Shown one piece after another: positions 19,669-31,714 of a stretch of 64,000 nt of DNA (positions within the stretch are counted from its first letter, which is position 1; every line of letters begins with the position of its first letter). The translations under genes and the position numbers were made by a program. The notes beneath the pieces were generated by a model, which saw only the letters and a list, made by a program, of their open reading frames with translations, made no database searches and was not told where the DNA came from. Source of the DNA: Lepraria neglecta (lineage: Eukaryota; Ascomycota; Lecanoromycetes; Lecanorales; Stereocaulaceae); NCBI GenBank assembly GCA_033220425.1, contig CM065648.1, forward strand, positions 5,084,001 to 5,148,000, read 5' to 3'.

Positions 19669-22222
19669 ATGGCTTCTGTAAGTCCTCGCCTCACTTGAAT
19701 CTATCATCAGGCGTCGTACCTGTGGCGAAGAGCTCACTGACGAGACACATAGCCCCGCCCCTATTACAACAACCAACAAGGTCACCTACCCAATGGCGCG
19801 AATAATGCTGGAAATATGAGCTCTGCAGGTGGCCAGGGAACAAACTTTCTCCCAAACAACGGTCGTGTGCTTCAAAGCGGAGCTACACGCATTCTATGTG
19901 TGGCAGATGTTCGTGGTATGTTCGACTCATTCAACACGACCGAGGCACTTCTGATGCTCTGTTCGTATTAGGAAATCTAAAATCCCTCAATGATCTCGCC
20001 CAACAAGCAAAAGCGAACTACATAATTCATACTGGTGACTTTGGCTTCTACGATGAAGATTCTCTGAAGCGTATTGCGGATAAGTATGCATTCCAAACAT
20101 CAGAACATCTCTCCACACTAAGATCACGCGGCTGACCCGCCGATTCAGAACCTTGAAGCATGTCGCCCAATATTCACCACTTCTCTCAGAAAACACCAAA
20201 CGTGTCATCCAAGCCTCTCAGCCACAGAACTTCGATGTCAAGCAACGCTTCTCTCCTCATGAACTCCAGCTCTCCGAACTGTCCATGTTCATCAACAAGC
20301 AGCTGAAATTGGATGTCCCGGTCTATACCGTGTGGGGTGCTTGTGAAGATGTTCGCGTTTTGGAGAAATTCAGGTCGGGGGAGTACAAGGTCGATAACTT
20401 ACACATCATTGACGAAGCCAATTCAAGACTCTTGGAAGTTGGTGGGGTGAAGCTACGACTGCTAGGTCTAGGTGGCGCGGTCGTTATGCATAAGCTTTTC
20501 GACAATGGAGAAGGCCGCACAACTATCGCTGGCGGGCAAGGCACGATGTGGACTACGCTATTACAGATGGGAGAGCTGGTCGATACGGCGAATCGCGTCT
20601 ACGACCCAACAGAGACAAGAGTCTTCGTGACACACGCTTCTCCCGCGCGAGAGGGTCTATTGAACCAGCTTTCAGTCACACTCAAGGCGGACTTCTCAGT
20701 GTCAGCTGGCCTGCATTTCAGGTATGGCAGCTCCTATAACGAGTTCAGCGTAAACCCTACCCTGGACCATTACCGTGGCAAGCTTGCTGCATCAAAAGCC
20801 TCGTTTAATGACGTCTGGGAAACGGTGAAGAGTGAGGTGGAGCCGGCTGTGGCTCAGAATGATGCTCAGCGACAACTGCTGGACAACGCACTGGACATTG
20901 TAACGAAGATGCCAACCATTGCAAATGGAGGCAACCCGTTTAGCCAGGCCTTACCTGGGCAAGGCACTGGTGGTCAAGTGGATGAGAGCGCTTTCAAGAA
21001 TATGTGGAACTTCAATCTTGCTGATGCAGCATTCGGATACTTGGTACTGGATATCGAAGCTGGCAGAATCGGAACTGAGATGAGAGCGCAGGGTTTCAAC
21101 TTCGCGCATCGGGGTAGCGGTGGCAAGCAAGGTATTACCCAGCCTGTCCAGTCACCGGCTCAAGGCGGACCGACGAATGCTGTCACGCAAGGCATGGGAC
21201 CTCAAAACAACCGTGTTCCCGTTGCTCCATCCTCCCAGTCTAGCCAGCAGTTCAGTCAAGCTCAACAGCCCGGTCAGCAGCCACGAAGCCAGCAGCCTCC
21301 TACCCAGCCTAAAGCCACACCTGCTCCACAGCAGCAACAGCCAGCGCTCCAGCAACAGCCTCAGCAACAGCAGAATAGGGCACCGGTGAATCAAGCACGT
21401 CCCGCTCCATCACCTGCTCCAGCTACGACAAGCCAACCTCAAGTCAAGCCCGCAACGCCTCAGCCTTCGACTACCGCAACGACTAATGCTACTCCGTCTG
21501 CGAACTCACAAAAGCCGGCCGCTCCCACTGATTCCTCCACAAAAGACTCGGAAAAGACGAATGGTACTACGGGTTGGGATAGTTCAACCACAACACTACC
21601 GGGGGAGAAGAAGCCAGCTTCGCCGGCTGTCGAGAAGAAGCTAAGCACAGGCTTGTTCATTCACAACTTAGAGAATGAGCAGGCAGTGCGCGATATCTTC
21701 TCAGAGGAAGATAAAGCAAAGATCACAAAGATCGAGAAATATGGCAAGACTAACCACGTTGTGCATTTCTCGAGTCACGAGGAGGCAGACGCCGCATTGC
21801 AGCGTCAGCCTGCCGAGCACAAGCAAAAGAGCCCAGGACTACCTCAACCAGGGCAACCGCTGAAGCCGAACGTCAAGTGGTTTGATGATCGCGGACCGAA
21901 GCCCAAGTTCCGAGACAATCAAGGCTCCCAGGGAGCGGGGACTTGGCAAGGTAGCAACCGATCAGTATCTGGCTCCGGGGCACGACCTGGGTACCAGAGC
22001 GATCGCAACGCTAGTGATAGCGAAGGTGGCAGAGGGCGCGGCGGATATCAAGGCCGTGGGCGCGGGAGAGGCAATGACCGAGGAGGTCGAGGTGGACGTG
22101 GAGGTCGAGGGGGCCGTGGGGGTGGTGAGGACGGATCAGCAGCGTCACCAGCAGCTCAAGAGACGAAACCCGCCTCGATGCCAACACCAGCGGCTGCAGC
22201 ACCTTCAGGCGACAAAGCTTGA
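19669..22222 (+). CDS. DUF2433 metallophosphoesterase-like protein with C-terminal RGG region
   Basis: 785 residues in four exons: 19,669–19,677, 19,753–19,915, 19,972–20,083 and 20,149–22,222, with introns of 75, 56 and 65 nt and consistent phases. The first exon is only ATG GCT TCT, with GTAAGT directly after it. The N-terminal domain reads TRILCVADVRGNLKSLNDL, YIIHTGDFGFYDEDSLKRIA and TLKHVAQYSPL, which resembles a calcineurin-like phosphoesterase fold (D-x-R-G-N, GDFG) and matches my memory of the fungal DUF2433 family; THASPAREGLL (about 310) is another conserved block. The middle is a long Gln/Pro/Ala-rich disordered stretch. Near the end an RRM-like piece (KLSTGLFIHNLENEQAVRDI) is followed by RGG/GRG repeats, suggesting RNA binding. 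Whether it has phosphatase activity is unknown. Confidence 0.88.
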
Positions 22223-22969
22223 TCTTCCTCGGTTCAACTTCCTTATCAGCAAGATGCATGGCGTGGAGCGACCATGTTTCCTTTGTGGACATAGTGCACT
22301 GCTCTTGTGGCTTGTCCTGATGTTTTACCCAAAGTTCCTAATCACGAACTTTAGAGCTAGACAGTATCGTCTGGTGTGCAAAATGTCAGAGGGTCGAGAG
22401 GGTTTTGCAGGAGCTGGGAGAGTGTCATTTTATCCATACAAGAAGCAGCTCTTGGTGATCTTCTTAGCAAGGTCACTGGGCCTTTGTGTATCTGTCGATT
22501 AGCAATGTATTCTAGCTTAGAAAAGATAATTGCTTGCACACAACATGGGTCACATTCGAGACATTTAATGATGTTTCTGCAGCAGAGTAATTTGCTGTGG
22601 CTGGTGACAAGCCGAGCTAACTATAACTGGCCTAGCTGTCGATCTGCCTTCGGAGCCGCTCCGCCCTGCTTCTCCATCGATGATGATGCTTGCCTCCGTT
22701 CGCCCAAACAACTTGATCACAACATCTTCAGTGTTAGCTACTTGGTCTGGCTCGCCTGTAGGATTTTAAAAACTTTGCTTAGCTCCAAGTACTTCATATC
22801 AGCCATCTGAAACAGCTGTTGCCTGACTCCTTCGGCCTCCTCTGTGCGACCCGTTGCTCAGTCGACCTCAGGAACTCTTCTGCAAAGCACTCAGCTCTCC
22901 TTCTTGCTTTAGGACGCTTCAGCTGGCAAGACCGAGGCTCTATGGGCTAAGCGCCCAAAATCCGAGAAA
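22223..22969. other. Intergenic between DUF2433 gene and NPC1
   Basis: About 750 bp with no supported gene, presumably 3' UTR followed by the NPC1 promoter and leader. Open frames continuing past 22,222 belong to other frames of the upstream gene. Confidence 0.4.
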
Positions 22970-25900
22970 ATGGAGTGGCACTCGCCCCTCAAGCTGCCAT
23001 GGACGCTTCTAACCCTGACCGCCCTCGCTATTCTGGTCCTGAACACCTCTGCGACTGAAGGGAACTGGACAACGAAGCACGAAGCTGGAAGATGTGCTAT
23101 AAGGGGGCAATGCGGCAAGCAGTCGTTTTTCGGTGGCGAACTGCCCTGCCCCGACAACGAGTTGGCGAAAGAGCCGGATAAAGAGACACGGCAGAAGCTT
23201 GTTGAGATATGTGGGAAGAACTGGAGCGAAGGCGATGTTTGCTGTGACGATAATCAGGTAAAATTGCCCCATTCGCCCTATTTGAGGGCGCTGGCTTACT
23301 CTGGACTAGATTGACGCTCTGAGCTCGAACCTCAAACGCGCTGAACCTATTATATCATCCTGCCCAGCTTGCAAAGAGAATTTCTTCAACCTCTTCTGCA
23401 CTTTCACCTGCTCTCCGGACCAGTCTCTTTTCGTCAATGTTACAGCTGAGCAAGAAGCCTCCTCGGGGAAATTCATAGTGACGGAATTGGATAATCTGTG
23501 GTCCGATAGCTACGGCGAAGGCTTCTATGACAGCTGCAAAGATGTCAAATTCGGCGCCACTGGTGGAAAGGCTATGGATTTTATTGGAAGCGGAGCAAAA
23601 AATTACACCCAGTTCCTTAAGTTCCTGGGGGATAAGAAACTCCTAGGGAGTCCGTTCCAGATCAACTTCCCGAGACCGACTGCTGCGAATGGTACTCAAA
23701 AATTTGAGAATATGACCGCTGCGAATCCGAAAGCCAAGGCTTGCAACGACACAGAGGAGGCTTTCAGATGCGCGTGTGTGGATTGTCCTGTCTTGTGTCC
23801 CGAGTTGGCGAAGGTTACGGAGCAAGAGTATTGCCATGTGGGAGCTCTACCATGTCTTTCCTTTGCGGTGATCATAGTCTACTCCGTCTTCTTGATACTG
23901 CTGGTCACGGCAGTCTCGGGGCACGTGGCATACCAGAAGCACAATCAGCGAAAGAGTGAAAGACTACAGCTCCTACAGGATGCGGCCCTCAGCGACGACG
24001 AGGATGAAGGGGACATGGTGCATAACGCAGGCATGATTGATCGACCACAGAGGCATTACAAGTTGAACACTATATGCGACAACATTTTCAACAGCCTTGG
24101 AAGGACATGCGCCACGTATCCTCTGATTACGATAGGAGTCAGTGTCTTAGTCGTTGTTGTGCTGAGCATGGGCTGGATCAACTTCGAGATTGAAACAGAT
24201 CCCGTGCGATTGTGGGTAGCACCTTCATCCGCAGCAGCCAAAGAGAAGGAATTCTTTGATGAGAATTTTGGACCATTCTACCGCGCAGAGCAAGCATTTG
24301 TGGTCAATGACACCCACTCATCAGGCCCGGGACCCGTCCTGAGCTACGATACTTTAATGTGGTGGTTCGATGTCGAAAGCAGAGTCCAGCACAGACTATC
24401 ACCTGAGGAGCGTGTCACTCTTAGTGATGTTTGCTTCAATCCTACCGGGGAAGCATGTGTCGTGCAGTCACTGACAGGCTACTTTGGCGGCTCTTTTTCC
24501 AATGTGGATTCAGATACATGGCAAAGTGAGCTCAGACACTGCACCGAATCACCCGGTAGCCAAGAATGCCTGCCAGACTTCCAGCAGCCACTCAGCAAAG
24601 ACATCATTCTTGGAGGGTACAAGGACGGCGATGTTCTTAGCTCTGAAGCCATGATCACCACCTGGGTTGTCAACAACTACCAGCCAGGTACTGATGGAGA
24701 GGCACGTGCAATGGATTGGGAGAAGGGCCTTCAAAGTGTGCTCAAGGACGCTCAGCGAGAAGCGAAGGATATGGGCTTGCGACTGTCGTTCTCGACTGAG
24801 AGAAGTTTGGAAGAGGAGCTGAACGAGACCACGAATACGGACGCCAAGATCGTGGTGATCAGCTATATTATCATGTTCCTCTACGCTTCGCTGGCTCTCG
24901 GATCTACGACTTTGTCAGTTAGATCAATACTTCACAATCCGGCCAACGCACTGGTGGCGTCGAAGTTCACTCTTGGGGTCGTTGGCATCGTCATTGTCCT
25001 GATGTCGGTTTCTGCCTCTGTTGGATTGTTCTCGGCTTGCGGCATCAAAGTCACTTTGATCATCGCCGAGGTAATTCCATTCCTCGTGCTGGCCGTTGGC
25101 GTTGACAACATCTTCTTGATCGTACACGAATTCGAGCGAGTGAACGTCAGTCATCCTGACGAAGATGTTGAGACCCGCATTGCCAAAGCGCTTGGAAGGA
25201 TGGGACCGAGTATCCTGCTGTCCGCTTCTACTGAGACAATTGCCTTCGCTCTCGGCGCTGCCGTTGGAATGCCTGCGGTCAAGAACTTCGCAATCTACGC
25301 CGCTGGTGCTGTCTTGATTAATGCCCTGCTGCAAGTTACTATGTTCGTATCAGTGCTTGCACTGAATCAACGGAGAGTGGAGGACAGTCGGGCAGACTGC
25401 TTCCCATTCCTCAAGGTCAACCGAGCAGACGTTGGCAGCACTCATGGAGCTGGTGCATATGGCTATGATGACGAAGGCCCATTACAAAAGTTCATCCGCA
25501 AAGCTTACGCTCCGGCCCTCCTCAACCGCAAGGTCAAGGTCACGATCGTTGTCATTTTCCTGGGTCTCTTCACTGCGGGGCTTGCACTCATTCCAGAGGT
25601 TGCTCTCGGCCTGGACCAACGAATTGCTTTTCCCCGCGGCTCGTACTTGATTCCCTACTTCAACGATCTCGATAAGTACTTCAATACTGGACCGCCAGTG
25701 TACTTCGTTGTCCAGGACCTCGCAGTCATAGAACGCAAGCACCAACGCGAAATCTGTAGCCGCTACTCCACATGCGACTCCTACTCCCTTACCAACGTCC
25801 TCGAACAAGAGTCCAAACGCCAAAACATTTCCTATATCTCCGGCTCTACAGCCAGCTGGTTCGATGACTATTTCACCTGGCTCAATCCCTCCAATAAACC

Positions 25901-26950
25901 TTGCTGTGTTGAGCATGGCGAAACCTGCTTCAAAGGCCGCGACCCCCCATGGAACATAACTCTCTATGGCATGCCCGAAGGCGAGGAATTCATCCACTAT
26001 CTAACCAAATGGCTCCACTCTCCTACAAACGAAGAATGTCCCTTCGGCGGCGCAGCAACCTATAGCACAGCCCTTGTCATCGACCCGTCCCAGCATCCAC
26101 CTTCAGTCCCTGCTTCCCACTTCCGCACATCTCACACTCCTCTCCGCAGCCAATCCGACTTCATAGACGCCTATGCCTCAGCCCGACGTATCGCAGACAC
26201 TGTCAGCGAAAGCCAGGGTATCAAAGTCTTCCCTTACTCCAAATTCTACATCTTCTTCGACCAGTACGCCTCCATCATCCGCCTCACAGGCACCCTCATC
26301 GGCTCCGCCCTCGCTATCATCTTCGTCCTCTCGTCCTTCCTCCTCGGCTCCATACCCACGGGCCTCCTCATCACCCTCACGGTCGCTATGATCGTCACCG
26401 ACGTCATTGGCACTATGGCTCTCGCCGGCGTCTCCCTGAACGCCATCTCCCTCGTCAACCTCGTTATCTGCGTTGGCATTGGCGTCGAATTTTGCGCCCA
26501 CGTTGCAAGAGCGTTCATGTTCCCTTCAAAATCCGTGATGGAGAAGGCGAAGGGGAAGTACAGAGGACGGGATTTGAGGGCGTGGACGGCGCTAGTGAAC
26601 GTGGGTGGTAGTGTCTTCAGTGGAATCGGGGTTACGAAGTTCCTTGGTGTTTTCGTCCTGGCATTTACGAGGAGCAAGATCTTTGAGATCTATTATTTTA
26701 GGATTTGGCTTGCGCTGGTGATTCTGGCGGCGCTACATGCGTTAGTGTTTTTGCCGGTGGGATTGAGTTTGGTTGGTGGTGAGGGTGAGTTATTTCCATT
26801 CTCCCAAGGTTATAGATGGACAAGATGCTGACCTTCTGTTTTGTAGGTTACGTCGATCCTGAAAGTGATGGCAGTCTCGAGGAGGACCTAGCCGCGCGTC
26901 GGTATCGTGCGCTGCTTCCTGAAGACGACTATGATTCAGACGACTACTGA
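22970..26950 (+). CDS. NCR1: Niemann-Pick C1 family sterol transporter (Ncr1-like)
   Basis: 1288 residues, close to yeast Ncr1 (1170) and human NPC1 (1278). Exons are 22,970–23,257, 23,310–26,784 and 26,847–26,950; introns are 52 nt and 62 nt with GTAAAA…CTAG and GTGAGT…TGTAG. It acts in vacuole/lysosome membranes, taking sterol from NPC2 and moving it through the membrane. The signal peptide is LPWTLLTLTALAILVLN, then the Cys-rich N-terminal sterol-binding domain (CAIRGQCG, CPACKENFFNLFCTFTC), a first membrane helix (SFAVIIVYSVFLILLVTAV), a luminal loop, the sterol-sensing domain at about 608–790 (VVISYIIMFLYASL, FLVLAVGVDNIFLIVHEFER), a second luminal domain with several cysteines, and the last five-helix bundle (LVNLVICVGIGVEFCAHVAR). 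The tail is acidic with LLPEDD, a possible sorting signal. It looks intact. Confidence 0.97.
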
Positions 26951-28193
26951 GCGTCGATGGAAAGGAAAAGATGGCCTGAAATTTAGCATTTCGTGGAAAG
27001 TATTCTTGTACAGACAGCGGCACCTGCATGGATGGGCGCGGTGTACCAGATTAGTTGACTCGGGATAGTCCTCAATTTACAGAGCCCTAAAGCACACCCT
27101 ACAACTGCGAACATACCCATTCTCGTCTTGCAGACCCACCTTTCTGCCAGATTTGTTCACTCATGGTCTCTTGTTATGTTATTTCATTCTCCCGCAGAGT
27201 ATGGAACTGCTGAGACTGCCGGCTTATACCCTTCGATATATGATAAAGCTAACATCATAGGAGCGCAGAGTTAACGAAACCATAGGCCGCTATCCTTCGA
27301 AATATACGAGAAAGCCTGGCAATAAGAGCGCAGAATTGAGGAGAATCATAGGCCCTTACCCCTCGAAACGTGACACGTCTGAGACCATAGGAGCACAAGT
27401 TTGAAATTGTTGGGGACCTAGTTCCTTTCAAACTATCACAATATCAACAGTGACATATCGTTTTGGACCAAAAATGGGGGCTTTCATCTGCTGTAGGGGA
27501 TTGCCGTCAGCCCGGTTGTATGCTAGATTCCGCAGTATTGCAATCATGTCATGCTTTCTAGGGTACTCTATCTTGTCGCGCTCAAACGATGCTCGTTATT
27601 GACGTCTAGATGCACAGGTACAAGAAATTCTACACCGCAGTCGTTTCAGAGGCTTCATGGGCTTCTGTTAAATTGAGAAGGGTGAGATCAGGGTCTTTGT
27701 ATATCTGCATGTGTATCGGTTCATCTAAAATAGTGCATGTTGAATTGGATTTCGCAGGTTCTGATAAGTAGTACATGAAAAGGTCGGGCTAAGCTAGCAG
27801 TACGGGATCCTCAACGTCGGCAAGAGCCTGTTGAGAGCTGTTGTTGTAGTAGCGCATTTTCTCCATTAATTGCCATCCCGGCGACCTTCTGCTTTTCATC
27901 TCCATTTGGAACTGTGACGGCCGAACTCGCATGTCTATGGCTTTGTGTTAGTATAGAGAAGAGTTTCATAGAAGCTCACAGAGAACTTACGTATCGCCAA
28001 CCTTTCACCACCCCGGCCTGCGCCGTCGTAGAAATATCTGCAAGTGCCTCGTGTGGTCTTGATCCAACCCTAGACGGATCTCGTGCTCCTGTTTTTCCTT
28101 GCCCCATGGCCCCGTGTCTTCCCAACCAATCGCACGAATCCCGTAAACACACTCTTTCATTACTCCTTCAGAGTGCGACGTTACGACCTGATC
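26951..28193. other. Intergenic, tandem repeat but no supported gene
   Basis: 1.2 kb downstream of NPC1. Apart from the three-unit repeat at 27,221–27,418 I see nothing organised. The forward open frame at 27,914–28,324 overlaps the remnant reverse gene and has no domain. Confidence 0.4.
27221..27418. repeat. Three imperfect tandem units of about 65 bp
   Basis: Units begin at 27,221, 27,285 and 27,351 with GGCTTATACCCTTCGA, GGCCGCTATCCTTCGA and GGCCCTTACCCCTCGA. They share an ATCATAGGAGCGCAGA-like block with changing order and spacing. The divergence suggests an old duplication. Confidence 0.65.
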
Positions 28194-28847
28194 TCAGAAT
28201 TCCTCCAATGCCTCCAGTCGTGCCAATCTGCTTCTTATCCATACTCCCTGATTCTGCGCTCTGGCGCCGCTTGCTTGGAAGATGGTGGCCAGAAGTGGGA
28301 AAATCTGTCCACGGAGAGCCGTGAGTACTGGTTTGCAGTTTGAGACGCGGGTATCTACCGATGCAACCTTCAGCCGACGAGTTAGATCGAACTTCAGGTC
28401 GAACATGCGTACGGAGCCCAGGACCTTTTGCCGCAGTGTGATGGTCCGCAAGCCCGAATAGATTTCTGTAATATGATCTTCCATCCTTGGCCAGTCGGAT
28501 CTCTCGGGCTCATGCCGATGGCGATGTTCCTCAGGTGGGGACGAGCATCAAAATTCTGGCAGACTAGGATGCTGGCTTTGTATCCAAGGATAGGGTGGCA
28601 ATTTTTCGGCGAGTCAGGATCGGGGATTGTGCAAAGGAGCTGGAAGGTGTGGTTTTGATAAATAATTGGTAGAACTTCGTCGTAGACGACTTTGGAAGTT
28701 CTTAGCACGGCAAGATCTGCCTTGAGATCTTTTGGAAGCGAATCTCTATCGGTAGTTTCTGAAGTGGAAAGCAGGTGTGGCTATGGTCGTTAAATGTATA
28801 GTGTGTTGGAGCAGGCTCTCAGACGCAGCTTCTGAGCTAGACGCCAT
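28194..28847 (-). pseudogene. Broken 2EXR/F-box-like gene, paralogue of the neighbour
   Basis: On the reverse strand an ATG at 28,847 (MASSSEAASESLL) is followed, in a different frame, by the family's opening motif FPLQKLPIEIRF, then a stop. The next block, VLRTSKVVYDEVLPIIYQNH, is the conserved continuation and begins about 40 residues earlier than it should, so a piece is missing. It goes on through RPHLRNIAIGMS, and the family-like sequence then moves to another frame (DWPRMEDHITEIYSGLRT, KVLGSVRMFDLKFDL) and runs to a stop at 28,194. So there are at least one deletion and two frame changes. It is most likely a decayed tandem copy of the gene at 29,184–30,227. Confidence 0.6.
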
Positions 28848-29183
28848 TGCTAATAACGAACGGTGGAGGTGGCTTCGAAGTTCGTGTGCAAAGAGGAGGT
28901 GCACGTCTAGGCTTTGAGTATATTAGACCTGCGAGTGATGCAAAGAATAAATGGACGTTGAGGCTTTGACTTTTTCAAACCATTAAGTCATTGGCAGTGC
29001 CTTGGATGAAGTGGGTAATATTTACAAAGTAGCCCCGGTGAACGAGCCGGGTATTCTGAGGCTAAAAGTCGGCCTGACTATTGCCACCAATATTGGCAGA
29101 ACCCATCCGGGATGCACTACTTCCACTCTTGACCCTTCAAGTCTCTGGTGACAAATGGATCATGTTCTTCGAGATGTTTAACC

Positions 29184-30227
29184 TTACTGACGGTTCTTTT
29201 CCCCCTTCTGTACCTGACCATCCGCGAAACCTGACCCCAAGTCATTGAGATCCGCGTTAGAGAAATAGGGACTATCTTCCTTTGGGGCGAAACCTCCGCG
29301 ACAGCGAATTGCTTGCACGCCAAAGACACGGCCCACACCCAAAGTAGACGTATACTGGCGAGCCCGTATAAGCCAAACCTTTGCAGACCTCAGGCCGCTA
29401 CCGTTTTGCCAAAGAGCAGCGACGGCACTATCGAGATCGTTGGAAACTCGTTCGTGCTCTTGCCGAATATCAAAGTAGGGCTGGCGATGTTGGAGGATGA
29501 CATCGAGGAAGGTATATTTGGGGAAGGCCGCGAAAGTCGTCCGAATAGTCTGTGACATCGATCTCTCAACACAAGTGTTGTAACAAAACAAGTGATGCAA
29601 TTCGCACTTACAATTTTCTCTGCGTTTGGGTACTCGTTGAGGAGGTCGCTTTCTATGGCCCACCAATCTAATAAAGCATGCCTGACAGAATGACCATTGC
29701 GTATAGTAGAGCATGCAATGACAAGATTTATTTTGTGCGGATATGGTGCCCCTTTCGGACTCGAGATGAGGCCATAGTCAGCGACACGTGAACCGTGCAG
29801 AGCACGGCCACTACCATCGCAAAGTGTGTAAGGGACTTCGACTGGAGAGAAAATCGGTCGAGCTTCTCCGTACACTGATTTGCAGGTCCTGAGTATTGCG
29901 TTTGATCCTGTCATGATTCCGTGTACCTGGCGATCTGGGTTGTGTCGTTCACATACCAAAAGCTCTGGAGTGAAGCATTCAAGGAGTAGTTGGTGATAAA
30001 CAAGGATGCGAAGTTCTGCTGGAAGTCTGAGGAATGGGAACACGCCGTTTCGAGATTGTTCTGGAAGAGATGGGGGATCTGATGCTGCGGCTTCCAATCC
30101 AATCAGCGTTAGGATCAGCTCGTTTGATGGTCATTCTGGAGTACACAATGATCCTGGAGGACAGTTCGGACTCACTCTTCGGTGCTGGCGAGTGCTCGGC
30201 TGGGTTGAGAATCAGATTGAAGTCCAT
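29184..30227 (-). CDS. 2EXR / F-box-like domain protein, three exons
   Basis: 296 residues. The ATG at 30,227 (MDFNLILNPAEHSPAPK) starts exon 1 (30,176–30,227). A 91-nt intron with GTGAGT, a CTAAC-type branch site and GCCGCAG leads to exon 2 (29,612–30,084), then a 62-nt intron (GTAAGT…CACAG, 29,550–29,611) and exon 3 (29,184–29,549). All phases fit. The diagnostic motif is FPFLRLPAELRILVYHQLL near residue 35, followed by AILRTCKSVYGEARPIFSP, as in the large fungal family of 2EXR/F-box-like proteins thought to be substrate adaptors; direct function is unknown. The rest, including TIRTTFAAFPKYTFLDVIL, shows no other domain. A broken relative lies just downstream. Confidence 0.85.
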
Positions 30228-30531
30228 CCTGGGGTCCTACCTATATCTATCTTATATATGACGAGAGGCTTGAATCACCAGCAGATATATATATGAACTA
30301 CTGAATAGATGTAAATCCTCGTTTGAGGAAAAGTGGACTAAAGGGTGTTAGTTACAGAAGAGACACCAAAAGTCGGGGCCGGGCCCGGTGAATTTATTGC
30401 GCCGACTGATTGGCTCGCCTAAAACTGTCCGAAGTACATTATTTGAGAAACGCTTTGTAATACGCTATTTAGAGAAGATCTGGTCTTGCTTCGAATGAAA
30501 CATAAAATGTAGCCAAATCTATGAAGATCTG
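30228..30531. other. Short intergenic stretch
   Basis: 304 bp with no gene. It lies between the ATG of the 2EXR gene and the tail of the broken ammonia-lyase gene and presumably holds the 2EXR promoter. TATATATATG occurs near 30,286–30,295. Confidence 0.4.
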
Positions 30532-31714
30532 CTACTTCTGCTGCGGCTCACTGTACGGCCTGATACCCTCAGTGGAGATTAGTACAACCACAGCATCTAG
30601 ACCAAGCTTCATACTCCCTTCCGTCACTTATCCTCGGCAAAGCAGCTAGCGCCGCACCGCAAGGACCCGCGTTGACCTTTAATTTCTGCGATTCTTCAAC
30701 AGCTTGATGATTCTCCATATCTGACACAGTCACACTGGCATCGACGCCATCACGCAGCCACGGCCAAGCAGTCTTTGAAACCGTATCGCAGTTCATACCG
30801 CACACGATCTTATTACCAATCTGGATGGGCGTAATCTTGCTATTTTGGAGGCTAGCCATCAGACACGCTGCCATGTCCGGCTCGACAGTTACAACCATTG
30901 GTCCCTCTGTACCGCCTTTGTATTCAGCGACAATTGCATGAGCCCATGAACAGAAACCCAGCGAGGCAATGACGAGATTTGGCGTTTCAATACCATGGGC
31001 GGCAAGTTATTCGTTGACCTCTTGGAAGTTGGTCGAATAGCCGCCCGTCATCCACTAGGCGGGGCCAAGCATAAGTTGAGAGAAAGGCGCGGTAAGCAAG
31101 GAAGGTCAATGAACCTGTGAGATCTTTTCGTACCCATCCCAAGACGTATCCATGACAAGCAACGTGCCAGTCTCTTTTTCATAAGCAATGGATACTTGAA
31201 TGGCAGCATCTTATTTTCCAGGATTGAACACTATTTTGGCTCCTTCACTCGCGATCTTCTCCTTCGTCGACTCGTCCATGTTCTCGGAGATCAGCACGGT
31301 TACCGGAGCGCCTAAAATCTTACCCATCCGTGCCACAGCGCGGCCCCAATTTCTCTCAGAGCACGTCACGAGGTCAACGCCCTTCGCCCTAGCGGCTTTC
31401 CCGACTTCATCGAGAGTTGTAGTGAGCGGTAGGTCTGTCTTGACGGCCAAGGCGCGATGGATGGCCCATGATGCTCCGAGGATCTTGAAAGAAGGCAGAC
31501 CGAAGAGAGAGGATTCGTCTTTCACAAATACATGGGCTACATTAAGCGAGCGGGCTAGATCAGGTAAGGAGTGTAGAGGTGCCGGCGCATAAGATGGAAG
31601 CTGGGAGTGGAATGTCTGGATGTTGGGAAGATGACTCGGAGGACAGATCCAATACTGGGCTGCATGATTGCTGTAGATTGATATGCTGTTTTTACGTCTT
31701 GTAGCTGTTGCTAA
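30532..31714 (-). pseudogene. Diaminopropionate ammonia-lyase-like gene, broken
   Basis: A PLP enzyme of the tryptophan-synthase-beta fold. Blocks in order: YWICPPSHLPNIQTFHSQLP, HVFVKDESSLFG, PSFKILGASWAIH (with the PLP lysine), VTCSERNWGRAVARMG (normally T-x-GNHG-type), LVMDTSWDGYEKI, NLVIASLGFCSWAHAIVAEY, PMVVTVEPDMAACL, KVNAGPCGAALAAL and VVVLISTEGIRPYSEP. These match the family in order and spacing. It is broken by an in-frame TAA after KIVFNPGK, a TAA after FQEVNE (a CAA to TAA change would explain it), a frame change near 30,600 before the last block, and no ATG at the expected start (TTA at about 31,714). A plausible intron remains near 31,065–31,110. The usual Gly-Asn motif also appears altered (SERNWG). 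Loss looks fairly recent because most of the protein is still readable. Confidence 0.85.

Noticed and set aside
25482-25997. Long reverse frames opposite NPC1 (also 24,924–25,334 and 26,178–26,677)
   Set aside because: They mirror the codon pattern of the strongly supported forward gene and have no domain or start context of their own.
27914-28324. Forward frame of 136 codons
   Set aside because: It overlaps the remnant 2EXR gene on the other strand and shows no domain.
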